A stretch of 64,000 nt of DNA from an uncultured Thermoguttaceae bacterium (lineage in GTDB: Bacteria > Planctomycetota > Planctomycetia > Pirellulales > Thermoguttaceae): contig CALFBP010000027.1 of NCBI GenBank assembly GCA_937951625.1, forward strand, positions 1 to 64,000, written 5' to 3'. Numbering within the stretch: position 1 is the stretch's first letter; each line of letters begins with the position of its first letter. Positions 53,733 through 62,430 of this stretch are shown one piece after another. The notes below the pieces were generated by a model. It did no database searches, was not told the DNA's origin, and saw only the letters and a program-made list of their open reading frames with translations. The translations under genes and the position numbers were made by a program.

Positions 53733-54980
53733 TCAAGCCATCGGACCGTGGAAACGGCGGTTTTCGCGGGCCATGGCGGTCAAAAGCGCTGGCGGTCGAA
53801 AGCGGGGGCCGCGATCCGTAAGCGATTCCAGAATGGCCACGATTTGCCGTGGTCCCAGCGAGTCGGCCCAGCGGAGCAATCCACCCCGGGCCGCCGGGAA
53901 GCCAAGCCCGAGGTTCACTGCCATGTCGATTGCCTCCGGGCCGTCAACGAGACTTTCCTCCAGGACTCGGGCAGCCTCCAACACCATCGGCAGAAGCATA
54001 CGGACCATCAAATCGACTTGCGGCATCGGCATCGGTCCGTAAGACCAGGCGGCGACCAGATCGAGGAAGAAGGGGTCGGGCTCGGGCGGGTCCGCTGCAT
54101 TGCGGCTTTCGGCATATCGAAAGAAACCCGACTGCGTCTTGCGACCCAGTTTTCGGGCCTTATACATGGCCACCAATAGCGGGGAGGGCATGATGCGATC
54201 CGGAAAGGCTTCCCACAACACCCGCCCACCAAACAGCGCCGTATCAATGCCAATCTCATCCACCAGCCGCAGCGGCCCCATGGCCATGCCGAAGTCGGTT
54301 GCCGCCTGTTCCACGTCGTGAACCGACACCCCTTCCCGCAGCAATTCCAAAGCCTCGGCTAGATACGGACCAAGTAGACGATTGACGAGAAACCCTGGAC
54401 CATCCGCGACCACGATCGGCACCTTGCCGATGGCTCGCACGTAGGCCGCAGCCGTAGCCACGGTGACTGAGTCGGTTCCAGGTCCACGGACAATCTCCAC
54501 CAGGGGTCTTCGACCTACGGGATGGAAAAAATGGAGGCCTAAGAATCGGCCCGGCCGCTGGAGACGTTGCGCCAGCCGCGAAATCGGGATAGTCGAGGTG
54601 TTCGAGGCCAGCAAGACCTCGGCGCCCAGACATGCTTCGAGCCGCGAAAAGAGTTCCTGTTTGGCGGCCGCAGACTCGACGATTGACTCCAATACCAAGC
54701 CGCACCCGCGAAAACCGGCGACGTCGGCGCCGACCGACAACAATCGGCTGATCCATTGGTCGATCTGCTCGCGGGTGTGGCCGAGGACGCTTAACTCCTC
54801 AAAGACGCGCGACGTGGCCGCAACCAGGGCACCATCATCCGCATCGACAAGAACGACCGGGATGCCGCGATGCAGATTGGCCGCCGCGATCGCCGTGCCC
54901 ATCATGCCCGCGCCGACAATGCCGACTCGGCCAACGCTTCGGGCGTCAAAGGTGTTGGCGGGCATCCGTGCGAGATGCAT
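53733..54980 (-). CDS. 3-hydroxyacyl-CoA dehydrogenase
   Basis: A 415-residue enzyme with a Rossmann NAD-binding motif (GRVGIVGAGMMGTAIAAANL) at residues 16-35, LASNTSTIPISRLA and LGLHFFHPVGRRPLVEIVRG (catalytic His region with Glu partner downstream), VADGPGFLVNRLLGPYL, and two C-terminal helical 3HCDH domains. It oxidises 3-hydroxyacyl-CoA to 3-ketoacyl-CoA in fatty acid degradation. The layout resembles the FadB dehydrogenase half without the hydratase half, so the partner hydratase is elsewhere. It lies 35 bases downstream of the HEAT-like protein gene. Confidence 0.93.
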   Translation of the reverse strand: MHLARMPANTFDARSVGRVGIVGAGMMGTAIAAANLHRGIPVVLVDADDGALVAATSRVFEELSVLGHTREQIDQWISRLLSVGADVAGFRGCGLVLESIVESAAAKQELFSRLEACLGAEVLLASNTSTIPISRLAQRLQRPGRFLGLHFFHPVGRRPLVEIVRGPGTDSVTVATAAAYVRAIGKVPIVVADGPGFLVNRLLGPYLAEALELLREGVSVHDVEQAATDFGMAMGPLRLVDEIGIDTALFGGRVLWEAFPDRIMPSPLLVAMYKARKLGRKTQSGFFRYAESRNAADPPEPDPFFLDLVAAWSYGPMPMPQVDLMVRMLLPMVLEAARVLEESLVDGPEAIDMAVNLGLGFPAARGGLLRWADSLGPRQIVAILESLTDRGPRFRPPALLTAMARENRRFHGPMA

Positions 54981-55015
54981 TCCTACCGACGAGAGTCTGA
55001 ATGTTTCGCAGGCGG

Positions 55016-56719
55016 TTAACTTTTCGCGGGTGGAGCAGGGGCGGTTGCGGCCGGACCTTTCTCGGACACGACTGGGCTTACCAAATCTCGCAGTTTGCTC
55101 CGCGCAGCCACCACCTTTTTGGCCACGGCAGAGTATTCTTCCTCGTCCCCATCCAACGCCCGGATGATTTCCTGCACCGCCCCAAACACTCCATTGACGA
55201 ACTTCCAGTCAGGGTCTTGAAAATCGGCCAGTTTTTTCAAATCGGGCTCGAATTTGGCCGCGTACAGGCGAAGGCCTCCGTTTTGCGAATCGTTCGGACC
55301 GTTCAACCCCTGCCTCGCCCCGTCGAGATAATGTTTCAAGCTCCGGCGCAAGCGGGCGAGCCGATCCGCTTCGTCATCGCTAACGCCTGTTCCGGCTCCC
55401 GCCGAGCCATACATGGAGCCACCCATCGGCATCATTCCAGGCATGGGCATGGCCCCTTCGCCCATCGGATAGCTGCCTGGCATCATGGAACCCATGGCGC
55501 GGCCGGCGCTCTTGGTCGCCGTCTTGGCCGCAGGGGCTCTGGTCTTGGCCAGTTCCGCAGAGCAAATCTCCACGGCCATTTGGCCGATCGGAGCAGCGAT
55601 CTGCGTGGGAGTCAGGGCGGTGAATCCTTGATAGTCGAAGGACCCTAGCGCGCGGGCCGCGGCGGAACGGGTGGTGGCGGGGGCATCCTTGTCGGCCACG
55701 ATTTCCACCAACGTCTTGACCAACTCCGCATTCGGGGGGACAGGACGGCCATTCGGACCAACCGCTTGCAGCGTCGCCAGGGTATTGATCGCCATCGTGC
55801 GCAGCCAGGCGTGGCCCTCGGGCGAACGGTTGGCCGGAGGCGGCGATTTCGCCAGGTCCAGCAACATCGGCACGATCTGCCCGTCGCGAAGCTGTGCGTC
55901 CGCGATTCCTATGCTCGCGTGGCGTTGAAGCCCCAGCAAGGCGGCCACACGCACCGCGTCGGAATCCGTGCTCTTGATTGCGTCGAGAATCACTTTGAGC
56001 GCTGGCGGGTAGGGCTGAAGTCGCTCGCGGGAACCGGGGGGCAGTTCCTGAACGTTCAGTTCGCCAATCGCTAACATCGCGTTGTAGCGCACGGCGGGAT
56101 GATACTCAGGTCCCGTCAACCTCGACAAATACTCGAATGCCAAGCCGAGCAGCCGGTCATAAGGCGGGCCGTTTCTGGCTGCCAAAAGATCGTTGCGCAG
56201 CTCCCGGCGAAACTCGGTCAGCGCCGGATAGTTTTCCGGCACCGTCCAACGCGGCAACGCGAATTCGTTGTAGTAGGCGTCGAACTGGGCCTCCTGCCCT
56301 GCCGCAAATACCTGGGCCCGTAAAATCTTCTGGACCGTTGCTTTCTCCCGGCGATACTTCTCGACGGCCTTCTTGTAATCCTCGTTGGACATTTCCTGCT
56401 TGAACGCAACATTGCGGGCCGGGGCAGGCGCGGCAGGCTCGGCTTCCGGTTCTTTTTCCGCCGGGGTCGGCGGGGCTGTCGCATTCGGCGCAGGCTTCGC
56501 TCCCTTGGCCGGGACTTGCGCCGCCTGGGCCGAGCTGGGTTTCTCAACTCCGGGAGCTGCCTCGGACGCATTCGGTTTTCCACCCTCCCCAGGTTTCGCC
56601 TCTTTTGCCGCTGGTTGGGCTGCCACTGCCCAAGTAGCGACCGAAGACAAGATCGCCACTGCCAAAACCGCCCACCAAGGTAGGCGGCGGGCCACACGGA
56701 ATCCAACGCGATCTACCAT
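55016..56719 (-). CDS. exported HEAT-like repeat protein
   Basis: A 567-residue protein. A signal peptide (residues 15-34, WAVLAVAILSSVATWAVAAQ) precedes an Ala/Pro/Lys-rich low-complexity stretch (35-100). About residues 105-380 show helical HEAT/armadillo-like repeats (e.g. AVRVAALLGLQRHASIGIAD, ATTRSAAARALGSFDYQGF). A Met/Gly/Pro-rich linker (MGSMMPGSYPMGEGAMPMPG) leads to a helical C-terminus. No family named. It starts the leftward run that includes the dehydrogenase, ispD and tyrS. Confidence 0.75.
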   Translation of the reverse strand: MVDRVGFRVARRLPWWAVLAVAILSSVATWAVAAQPAAKEAKPGEGGKPNASEAAPGVEKPSSAQAAQVPAKGAKPAPNATAPPTPAEKEPEAEPAAPAPARNVAFKQEMSNEDYKKAVEKYRREKATVQKILRAQVFAAGQEAQFDAYYNEFALPRWTVPENYPALTEFRRELRNDLLAARNGPPYDRLLGLAFEYLSRLTGPEYHPAVRYNAMLAIGELNVQELPPGSRERLQPYPPALKVILDAIKSTDSDAVRVAALLGLQRHASIGIADAQLRDGQIVPMLLDLAKSPPPANRSPEGHAWLRTMAINTLATLQAVGPNGRPVPPNAELVKTLVEIVADKDAPATTRSAAARALGSFDYQGFTALTPTQIAAPIGQMAVEICSAELAKTRAPAAKTATKSAGRAMGSMMPGSYPMGEGAMPMPGMMPMGGSMYGSAGAGTGVSDDEADRLARLRRSLKHYLDGARQGLNGPNDSQNGGLRLYAAKFEPDLKKLADFQDPDWKFVNGVFGAVQEIIRALDGDEEEYSAVAKKVVAARSKLRDLVSPVVSEKGPAATAPAPPAKS

Positions 56720-56800
56720 GGAAAACACAACCCTTGTTGTCGAAAGACTTTGAGGCAACCCACCTATTGCTTAGCCTAACAAGCCACGAGCGAGTGTGTC

Positions 56801-56820
56801 AAGTTTGCGCAAGCAAACTT
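56801..56820. other. perfect 8-bp stem with GCAA tetraloop
   Basis: AAGTTTGC, GCAA, GCAAACTT is a perfect hairpin with a GNRA-class loop. It is 82 bases outside the start of the HEAT-like gene, in its 5' region on the minus strand, or a terminator-like element for neither neighbour. No T tract follows on either strand. Confidence 0.5.
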
Positions 56821-56951
56821 CCTTGGGGGCGAAACGTCCCACTCCCCAAAGGAAACGCCGAACCCAACTCCGTTGTTACAAAACCCGCCCTCACGCCAAG
56901 CGGTAACTAAACCTCGGGTTGCCCGACCAAGTTCGCCTCGAACCAAGCGGT

Positions 56952-56981
56952 TTGACAAAATTGGTTGTTTCGCCCTACAGT
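56952..56981 (+). promoter_or_regulatory. promoter of holB
   Basis: TTGACA (56952-56957), 18-base spacer, TACAGT (56976-56981). The -35 box is perfect and the -10 box matches 4 of 6. It lies 55 bases before the holB ATG. Confidence 0.5.
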
Positions 56982-57036
56982 GGTGCGTTGCCACGCATTC
57001 AGTTTCTCAAACAGTCGCTTTTTTTGCTGCGGTACG

Positions 57037-58095
57037 ATGGTTTGGCAAGGCGTTTTGGGGCACGACGAGATTGTTGCGTGGTTTCGCCGGGCATTGGAGC
57101 GCGGTCGCTTGGCCAGCAGCTTCTTGTTCGTCGGTCCTGAAGGGATTGGCAAGCGGCGATTTGCTTTCGCGTTGGCGCAAACACTACTCTGTTCCACGCG
57201 GTCCGAGGTGTTGATGGACCCCTGTGGTAGGTGTCCGGCTTGCCTTCAAGTACGCAGCCTCAGTCACCCTGACTTGGACTATGTGTGCAAGCCCGAAGAC
57301 AAATCGTTTTTGCCCTTGGACTTGCTTGTGGGGGATAAGGAGCGGCGGGGAAGGGAGGGGCTCTGCCACCGATTGTCCATGAAACCGTTCATGGGCGGAC
57401 GTAAGGTGGCTATCATCGACGATGCCGACTACCTGAATCCGGAGGGCGCCAATAGCTTATTAAAAACTCTGGAGGAACCACCGCCTCGGTCAGTGCTGAT
57501 CCTCATCGGTACAAGCCCCGCCAAGCAGTTGCCTACCATCCGTTCGCGCTGTCAACTCATTCGATTCCAACCCTTGGACGCGGACATCGTGACCAAGATT
57601 TTGATGGATCACGGGATGGTGGCTAGTACCGAAGACGCCCAGCGTCTCGCCCAAGAGAGTAAAGGAAGCGTCCGCCGGGCAAACGAGCTGGCCGATCCTT
57701 CTCTTTGGGGAATTCGATCCACCATTTGGGAAGGGCTCGCATGCCCACAGATTGACTGCGTGGGGCTTTCCGCCGAGATAATCCGCTTTTCGGAACAAGG
57801 GGGTCGCGAGGGGGCGGCACGCCGTGAACGACTCCGCCAAGCCATTAGCGCGGCCGTGGAGTTTTATGAAGGTCTTCTTAGACGGGCGTGCTTTAGCCCG
57901 TCTTTCGAGGGAAACCGAAGCGGGTCAAAGGGAGCCATGCAGGATCAAGCCGGCGTGGCCAATACAGACGTTATTGCCCGATGTCTCGAACGGTGTCTCG
58001 ACGCGGCGGAACAAGTTGAGCGGAATGCGTATCCCGCGACCCTAATCGAATGCTGGCTTGACGATTTGGCCGCATATTGGTCCGCGCGATTGTAG
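57037..58095 (+). CDS. holB: DNA polymerase III delta' subunit-like clamp-loader ATPase
   Basis: A 352-residue AAA+ protein. It has GQ/GHDEIVAWFRRALERGRL at the start, Walker A-like FLFVGPEGIGKRRFAFALAQ, zinc ligands CGRCPACLQV, Walker B-like KVAIIDDADYLNPEGANSLL, LEEPPPRSVLILIG and a TIRSRCQLIRF sensor/SRC motif. This is the delta' (HolB) layout; the Walker A Lys is present (GIGKRR) but delta' is usually inactive. The clamp loader opens the beta clamp at DNA replication. The start at 57037 gives the family N-terminus. No operon partner follows. Confidence 0.93.
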   Translation: MVWQGVLGHDEIVAWFRRALERGRLASSFLFVGPEGIGKRRFAFALAQTLLCSTRSEVLMDPCGRCPACLQVRSLSHPDLDYVCKPEDKSFLPLDLLVGDKERRGREGLCHRLSMKPFMGGRKVAIIDDADYLNPEGANSLLKTLEEPPPRSVLILIGTSPAKQLPTIRSRCQLIRFQPLDADIVTKILMDHGMVASTEDAQRLAQESKGSVRRANELADPSLWGIRSTIWEGLACPQIDCVGLSAEIIRFSEQGGREGAARRERLRQAISAAVEFYEGLLRRACFSPSFEGNRSGSKGAMQDQAGVANTDVIARCLERCLDAAEQVERNAYPATLIECWLDDLAAYWSARL

Positions 58096-58394
58096 AGGAC
58101 AGGCAAGGGATGGTCATCAGGGGTATATGGTTTTATCCACAGGAAGTAAAACTTTTCAGTTGTGGACTTTGCCCCCTTGACAGGCGGGGCTAAGGCGGAA
58201 AAAATGATTTGGATTAAGTTAGAATTTTATCCCGCCTGACTCAGTGCTCTCGGGGGCAGGGCACGTCTAAATCGTGCGGCCGCCAGTTGCCCTTGATTGG
58301 GCTTGAGGCCGAACAATCCGTGGTTTGACTGGTCGGGGCTCACCGCCCTTTTTTGTTTAAACCGAGTTTCAACCTTTTAGAGGAGGAACTTTCG
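58096..58394 (+). ncRNA. structured intergenic region, candidate RNA leader or small RNA
   Basis: This stretch has a TTGACA at 58177-58182 without a clear -10 box, and several stems: GCACG (58261-58265) with CGTGC (58273-58277); CGGCC (58277-58281) with GGCCG (58307-58311) enclosing GCCC/GGGC (58289-58292, 58299-58302); and GGGC, TCACC, GCCC (58336-58348) followed by six T, a weak intrinsic terminator. GTGC at 58244-58247 could also pair with the GCAC, an alternative fold. It may be an attenuator for the 71-residue protein or a separate RNA. No known RNA family was recognised. Confidence 0.4.
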
Positions 58395-58610
58395 ATGAGG
58401 AATGTTTTTGAAGCAATTCTGGAATGCGGGCACGATGAGGATTTCGTGCCCGCGATCACTGAAGATTTCGTTGCCACGGATGCGCCTGCGGGTTCTCGCG
58501 CGAAAATCGATGTGCTGGCCGAACGCATCCAGAAAGGCGTGCCCCTTTGGCACCCGGACGACCGGCGTGACTACAGCGGTCTGACCGGGGCTGTGCGTCC
58601 CCGCGATTGA
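58395..58610 (+). CDS. small acidic protein, unknown
   Basis: A 71-residue protein behind an ideal AGGAGG site (58381-58386). It reads MRNVFEAILECGHDEDFVPA at the N-terminus and ends VLAERIQKGVPLWHPDDRRD plus YSGLTGAVRPRD. No membrane segment or known domain. The strong ribosome binding site and structured upstream region suggest a highly expressed, regulated gene. It converges with csrA. Confidence 0.7.
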   Translation: MRNVFEAILECGHDEDFVPAITEDFVATDAPAGSRAKIDVLAERIQKGVPLWHPDDRRDYSGLTGAVRPRD

Positions 58611-58727
58611 CGCGCCTTCTTCCGGCCGCCTTGAGCCGCGACGTTTTTCTCCACGCGGCTTCCTCAAATGGCACCTCAGGATCGGTGTCTGCGCCGGCTT
58701 GGCCAAAAGTCGCCTCGGGCGATTGAG

Positions 58728-58916
58728 TTATCCGAGCCGGCGCAGTCGGGCGGTACTGTCTCGTGGTTTGGGCTCGAGCTCGTCTCGAAGCACCACCAGA
58801 TCCGACGGTGCTTCGATACCCAAACGAACCCTATCGCCGGAAACACGCACCACCGTGACCACAATCGAATCCCCCAGCCTTACTCGTTCGTTCTCACGCC
58901 GGGACAAAACCAACAT
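58728..58916 (-). CDS. csrA: carbon storage regulator CsrA
   Basis: A 62-residue CsrA. MLVLSRRENERVRLGDSIVV and VTVVRVSGDRVRLGIEAPSD align with the family (RNA-binding strands 1 and 5 with the R44-type Arg near VRLGIEAP). It binds GGA motifs in mRNA leaders and modulates translation. The start at 58916 follows GGAGG by eight bases; the upstream ATG at 58931 would bury that site. The C-terminus is Arg-rich (RDSTARLRRLG), a little longer than usual. Two hairpins lie upstream at 58986-59024. Confidence 0.92.
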   Translation of the reverse strand: MLVLSRRENERVRLGDSIVVTVVRVSGDRVRLGIEAPSDLVVLRDELEPKPRDSTARLRRLG

Positions 58917-58985
58917 GATTTCAACCTCCATGGATAGCCGGATTGAATCCCGGCCGCGTTATTGATTTGCTGAGTCAGTCGAGCA

Positions 58986-59024
58986 CTCGCCCTCGGGCGA
59001 GCCGACAGTTTGCTGCTCGCAAAC
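58986..59024 (-). promoter_or_regulatory. tandem hairpins upstream of csrA
   Basis: CTCGCC, CTCG, GGCGAG at 58986-59001 and GTTTGC, TGCTC, GCAAAC at 59008-59024, seven bases apart, in the gap between the 104-residue gene (ends 59112) and csrA. They may end the upstream transcript or shape the csrA leader. The loops contain no GGA on the minus strand. Confidence 0.45.
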
Positions 59025-59111
59025 GGGATTAGGCGATTCTTGAGCAAAACTCGAATTATTGCTTGACCACGCCAGGCACAAAAGTGCTGATCGCACCGTC
59101 CTCGGGGACTT

Positions 59112-59426
59112 TCACGCGGCTGTTTTCTCCAAAGCCAACGGCCCCGTCAGTTGGGTCTTCAGGAACCGCTCGCCACTCGATCCGTAAAACAACACCTGAT
59201 TTCGCTCGATCTCCCAAATCGCCGTGAATTTCACGGCCCGAGGCCCGTGAAGGCAGAAATAAATCCCACACGGCTTGCCTCCGCGACGAAGCACGTGCTC
59301 CGTCAACTGGAATGCGTCCATTTGTAGCTCGTAATAGTTACACAGGGTCTCGTTCACGTATTCGCGGAGTTCGTCCAAGTTGTTGATCTGCTGAAACCGG
59401 GCCAACATAGATTCTGTTATCTCCAT
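59112..59426 (-). CDS. small protein, unknown, upstream of csrA
   Basis: A 104-residue protein starting at 59426. Its sequence MEITESMLARFQQINNLDEL, then CNYYELQMDAFQLTEHVLRR and GGKPCGIYFCLHGPRAVKFT, shows an alpha/beta pattern with two Cys (CGIYFC). No family is recognised. Longer starts exist but have no better ribosome binding site. It is co-directional with csrA, 195 bases upstream. Confidence 0.55.
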   Translation of the reverse strand: MEITESMLARFQQINNLDELREYVNETLCNYYELQMDAFQLTEHVLRRGGKPCGIYFCLHGPRAVKFTAIWEIERNQVLFYGSSGERFLKTQLTGPLALEKTAA

Positions 59427-59577
59427 GATCTTCGCAGGGACATGAATATGTTGGGTCCTCTGCGTAAGCTGGGAAACATAGATCAAATGCCGACAAAAGA
59501 AGCTATCGGCAAATTGGGCGAAAGCCTTTGCCGAAGATGGATTCAAGATCGGACGGGGCGGTTCCGACGAGAAAACA

Positions 59578-60537
59578 CTATTTCTTTTGAGCGTAGGCCT
59601 CAAAAGCCTTGGCCACGCGGCCTTGCTTCTCGTCGCCGCGGTGAATCCAGACGCGGTATCGCAACGTGATGGATTGACCCTCTTCGATCACGTAGCTGCC
59701 GTCCTTGTGCTCGCCGCCGGGGAAGTCATGGATCCCAAACGGATTGGCGGCGAACAGCCCATAGGTCCTCACGTGCCAGTAGGTGGGAAAGCGGAAGCTG
59801 GAGGGATGATTCATGATGGCGATGCCGACGGTTTGGCCGCCCACCGGGCCGTGGTAATCGACCCAGGCCGCTTGTCGGCCCCAGGCCTCTTGATTCACTT
59901 GGCCTTCGCTGTTGACGATCCGGCCGCCCAGCTTGGCATCGACCCGCATCGTTTCCGCCACGCGAACGCCAAACGTCCCTTCCTTGGTGTCGCCGAATTT
60001 GACCGGTCCCGACGTCGCTTTCAGGGTGATGTCGAAGTCGATCCACCGGGCGTCGTTGTCTTTGTCGTTCCCAAACGTCAAGCGGCGCTGATCGCTTAGG
60101 AGGGGCTTTCCGTCAGGGCCGACCCAGTCGTTGTCGGTCACAAAACTCGCCTCGTCTCCGCTTTTGACTTCGGCGAACCGTCGATGGACGATGGTTCCAT
60201 GATTGGCATTCTCGTGCCAAAAACTCACGCCGTTCACGTCGCCGTGGGTAAACCACAAGGATCGCTGGTGGATGTGATCTTTGGTCTCGCCAGCGACCTC
60301 GCTCATCGGATAGGCCCGGGTCACCGGTTGGCCAGTAGGTCCCAGGATCGGCCATAGGATCGGCTTGGCCCCGCTCCGCGTCAGATACTCGGTAAACAGG
60401 CTGCCGTCGATTTCTACCACCATCCCCTTGGCCGACTGCTTGACCACGATCTCGGCCCGACACGGCGAGAACATTCCAAAAACGATCCCGATCCCTAGGG
60501 CAAAGCACCAAAGGCAACACGCGAAATGGCGAGACAT
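59578..60537 (-). CDS. exported DUF6807 (PmoA-like) protein
   Basis: A 319-residue protein with a signal peptide (residues 1-29, ALGIGIVFGMFSPCRA) and the DUF6807 pattern: PILWPILGPTGQPVTRAYPM, DHIHQRSLWFTHGDVNGVSF and WVDYHGPVGGQTVGIAIMNH. The function of the family is unknown; it is abundant in planctomycetes and often near oxidoreductases and sugar-related genes. The ATG at 60537 follows GAGGAG. Confidence 0.85.
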   Translation of the reverse strand: MSRHFACCLWCFALGIGIVFGMFSPCRAEIVVKQSAKGMVVEIDGSLFTEYLTRSGAKPILWPILGPTGQPVTRAYPMSEVAGETKDHIHQRSLWFTHGDVNGVSFWHENANHGTIVHRRFAEVKSGDEASFVTDNDWVGPDGKPLLSDQRRLTFGNDKDNDARWIDFDITLKATSGPVKFGDTKEGTFGVRVAETMRVDAKLGGRIVNSEGQVNQEAWGRQAAWVDYHGPVGGQTVGIAIMNHPSSFRFPTYWHVRTYGLFAANPFGIHDFPGGEHKDGSYVIEEGQSITLRYRVWIHRGDEKQGRVAKAFEAYAQKK

Positions 60538-60660
60538 GGAGGGCAACTCCTCAAGCGCCGCAGAACAGGCAGCGAAACGACCGCTATGATAACCTGACCG
60601 ACGCCGACTCGCTAGCGTCCTCAGCGTCTCAGGCTCAGACCCCTTTGGGAGGACGGTCGC

Positions 60661-61455
60661 TCAACGATCTAGCCCGCGATCGTATTGAGAAAAGTCCACC
60701 GGCTGGAAGATGGTCATGAACTCACCGGTCTGGGCGATTCGGTCCCGATCCGACTCAACGAGATGGTAGATGAACTGGTGTTCGCTGCGAATCACCGTCC
60801 TTTGAAAAGAAAAGGCCTTCTTCGGTTGCACGGTGAGCGTGATTTCACGTGGCAGTTGGCGACGCTTGTACAAGGTCTCGTTGAGGGCCAGTCGGGCCAG
60901 CACCAGCTTATAGCCTGGGTTCAATCGGGCGTTCAGCCTCGCGTACCAATCGGAGAAATCGCGGAACTGCTGGAGCACGGCGTCGGACTCCGCCTCGATC
61001 GTCGCCACGCGATAGGTTACCCAAGGGCTTTGCAGCACCAGTTCCCCCGTGGTTTCCTCGAAAACCTCTTCGAATTTCGGCGCCGCAAGGAACTTGGTAA
61101 AGGCATCGGTCTGATCCTGGGCCCATTGGCGAAAGTTCTCGCAAAGCGCGGCCACCTCAGTCGTGGCCAATTCCGTTCGCACGCGGCGCTTCGAATCCAA
61201 GAGAATAAAGCGACCTCGTGCAAGATCCAACACGATGGTTTCGCTCGTATGGCTGCCTTCTGCTGGGCTCCGTAGGTAGTCGTACACCAACCCGCGGTAG
61301 AAAATCGTACTGTTTTCCGCCTTCGGCTCCTTGTCGCTGCCAAAAAAAACCTTACTTTCGATTCGAATGCCGTCGTCTATGGCGAAGCAGATTTCCGCCG
61401 CAAGAACGACTACCGTCATGACCTCGAGGAGCCGAACGATCCTTCTGCGGGACAT
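60661..61455 (-). CDS. exported protein, unknown
   Basis: A 264-residue protein starting at 61455 behind AAGGAGGT. It has a short signal or anchor (residues 8-25, LLEVMTVVVLAAEICFAI). The rest is soluble and alternates beta strands with helices (TIFYRGLVYDYLRSPAEGSH, EITLTVQPKKAFSFQRTVIR). No family recognised, though this type of secreted protein is common in the phylum. It is isolated from its neighbours by 123 and 569 bases. Confidence 0.7.
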   Translation of the reverse strand: MSRRRIVRLLEVMTVVVLAAEICFAIDDGIRIESKVFFGSDKEPKAENSTIFYRGLVYDYLRSPAEGSHTSETIVLDLARGRFILLDSKRRVRTELATTEVAALCENFRQWAQDQTDAFTKFLAAPKFEEVFEETTGELVLQSPWVTYRVATIEAESDAVLQQFRDFSDWYARLNARLNPGYKLVLARLALNETLYKRRQLPREITLTVQPKKAFSFQRTVIRSEHQFIYHLVESDRDRIAQTGEFMTIFQPVDFSQYDRGLDR

Positions 61456-62024
61456 GGACTCTACCTCCTTGTCAAGCCAACCGCTTCAGACTTACGCGGC
61501 TGGCTTTCCGGGACTCAAGCTCGCCGAGCGGCACGATAAATGCCGTCTTCCCGTACAAACACGATTCGAGCGGGCTGCACCGGGGAAAAAAATACCGGAC
61601 CACGCCACCCAAGTAAAGTCCGGAATTCCTGCCAGTTATGATCGCGTCGGACAAATTGGCCTAAGTGACGTGATTCTTTCGCCGCCCATCAGGCTCGACG
61701 AATGACCTCACGATGCATGGTCTAATACTACCTATAAGATGTATATACCTAAACCCCGGAGAAACAAATCTAAGTCCTTGCCAGAACTAGACTTCTATTC
61801 ATGCAACAGGGTTCCACCGGGCGGGAAACCGTGTTCGGTACACGGGATTGACCTAGGCTTGACGGCATGGCCAGGTACCGATAAAGTATGTTGCAAGCGG
61901 GATCCGAAGCTGCAACTCATCGGACCGGTGCCGCAACTTCGAACGTGGTGAGGAGTCAGGGAGTCCTGAATCCTGACCGCCGAAAGCAAATTGGCTGTAC
62001 GTGAATTTTGATAGCAAAAAAGGA
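61456..62024. other. gene-poor interval upstream of tRNA-Ala
   Basis: No gene supported. An AT-rich stretch at about 61723-61760 (ATACTACCTATAAGATGTAT) may contain promoters. A 70-codon frame at 61739-61951 lacks a ribosome binding site and domain features. Confidence 0.4.
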
Positions 62025-62097
62025 GGGGGATTAGCTCAGTTGGGAGAGCGTCTGAATGGCATTCAGAAGGTCAGCGGTTCGAACCCGCTATCCTCCA
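62025..62097 (+). tRNA. tRNA-Ala(GGC)
   Basis: 73 bases with GGGGGAT/ATCCTCC acceptor arms (one G-T pair), a TAGCTCAGTTGGGAGAG D arm, anticodon stem TCTGA/TCAGA enclosing ATGGCAT (anticodon GGC), and T arm AGCGG-TTCGAAC-CCGCT. Discriminator A at 62097; CCA is not encoded. Confidence 0.95.
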
Positions 62098-62103
62098 TTT
62101 AGG

Positions 62104-62144
62104 GGCCTTGCGTGCCGATGGCCAACGCAAGGCCTTTCTTTTTT
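62104..62144 (+). terminator. intrinsic terminator of tRNA-Ala
   Basis: GGCCTTGCGT (62104-62113) pairs perfectly with ACGCAAGGCC (62125-62134), with an inner GCC/GGC pair around a GAT loop. A T-rich tract (62135-62144) follows directly. Clear intrinsic terminator. Confidence 0.92.
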
Positions 62145-62359
62145 CCTGAACGCCGCCTCAACGGCTCGCACGCCCCTAAACTGGAGTAAGGCTGCGGATT
62201 TAGAACTGGTGTTGGAAGACGGTCGACCAGGGTTTGCCATCCAGGGGCGGAAGGGATGCGACAGGCAGCGCCCGGCAGAGCAAGGCCACTTGTGCCATTA
62301 GTCCCCGAAACTGTCTTTCCGCGGTAAACTCGAGAAAAACTCTCAATCCGTCGCCAAAA

Positions 62360-62430
62360 CTACCCGGCCAGGACTCGAACCTGGAACGAGGGAACCAAAA
62401 TCCCTTGTGTTACCATTACACCACCGGGTA
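62360..62430 (-). tRNA. tRNA-Gln(TTG)
   Basis: 71 bases on the minus strand. Acceptor TACCCGG/CCGGGTA, D arm TGTAATGGTAACA, anticodon stem AGGGA/TCCCT with loop TTTTGGT (anticodon TTG), and T arm CCAGG-TTCGAGT-CCTGG. Discriminator G, as in most bacterial tRNA-Gln; CCA not encoded. Confidence 0.93.

Larger units (their letters stand above)
56720..57036. other. divergent intergenic region upstream of holB
   Basis: This 317-base gap contains the hairpin at 56801-56820 and the promoter at 56952-56981. A second imperfect stem (TTGGGG ... CCCCAA) lies at about 56823-56850. No gene is called. Confidence 0.5.
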
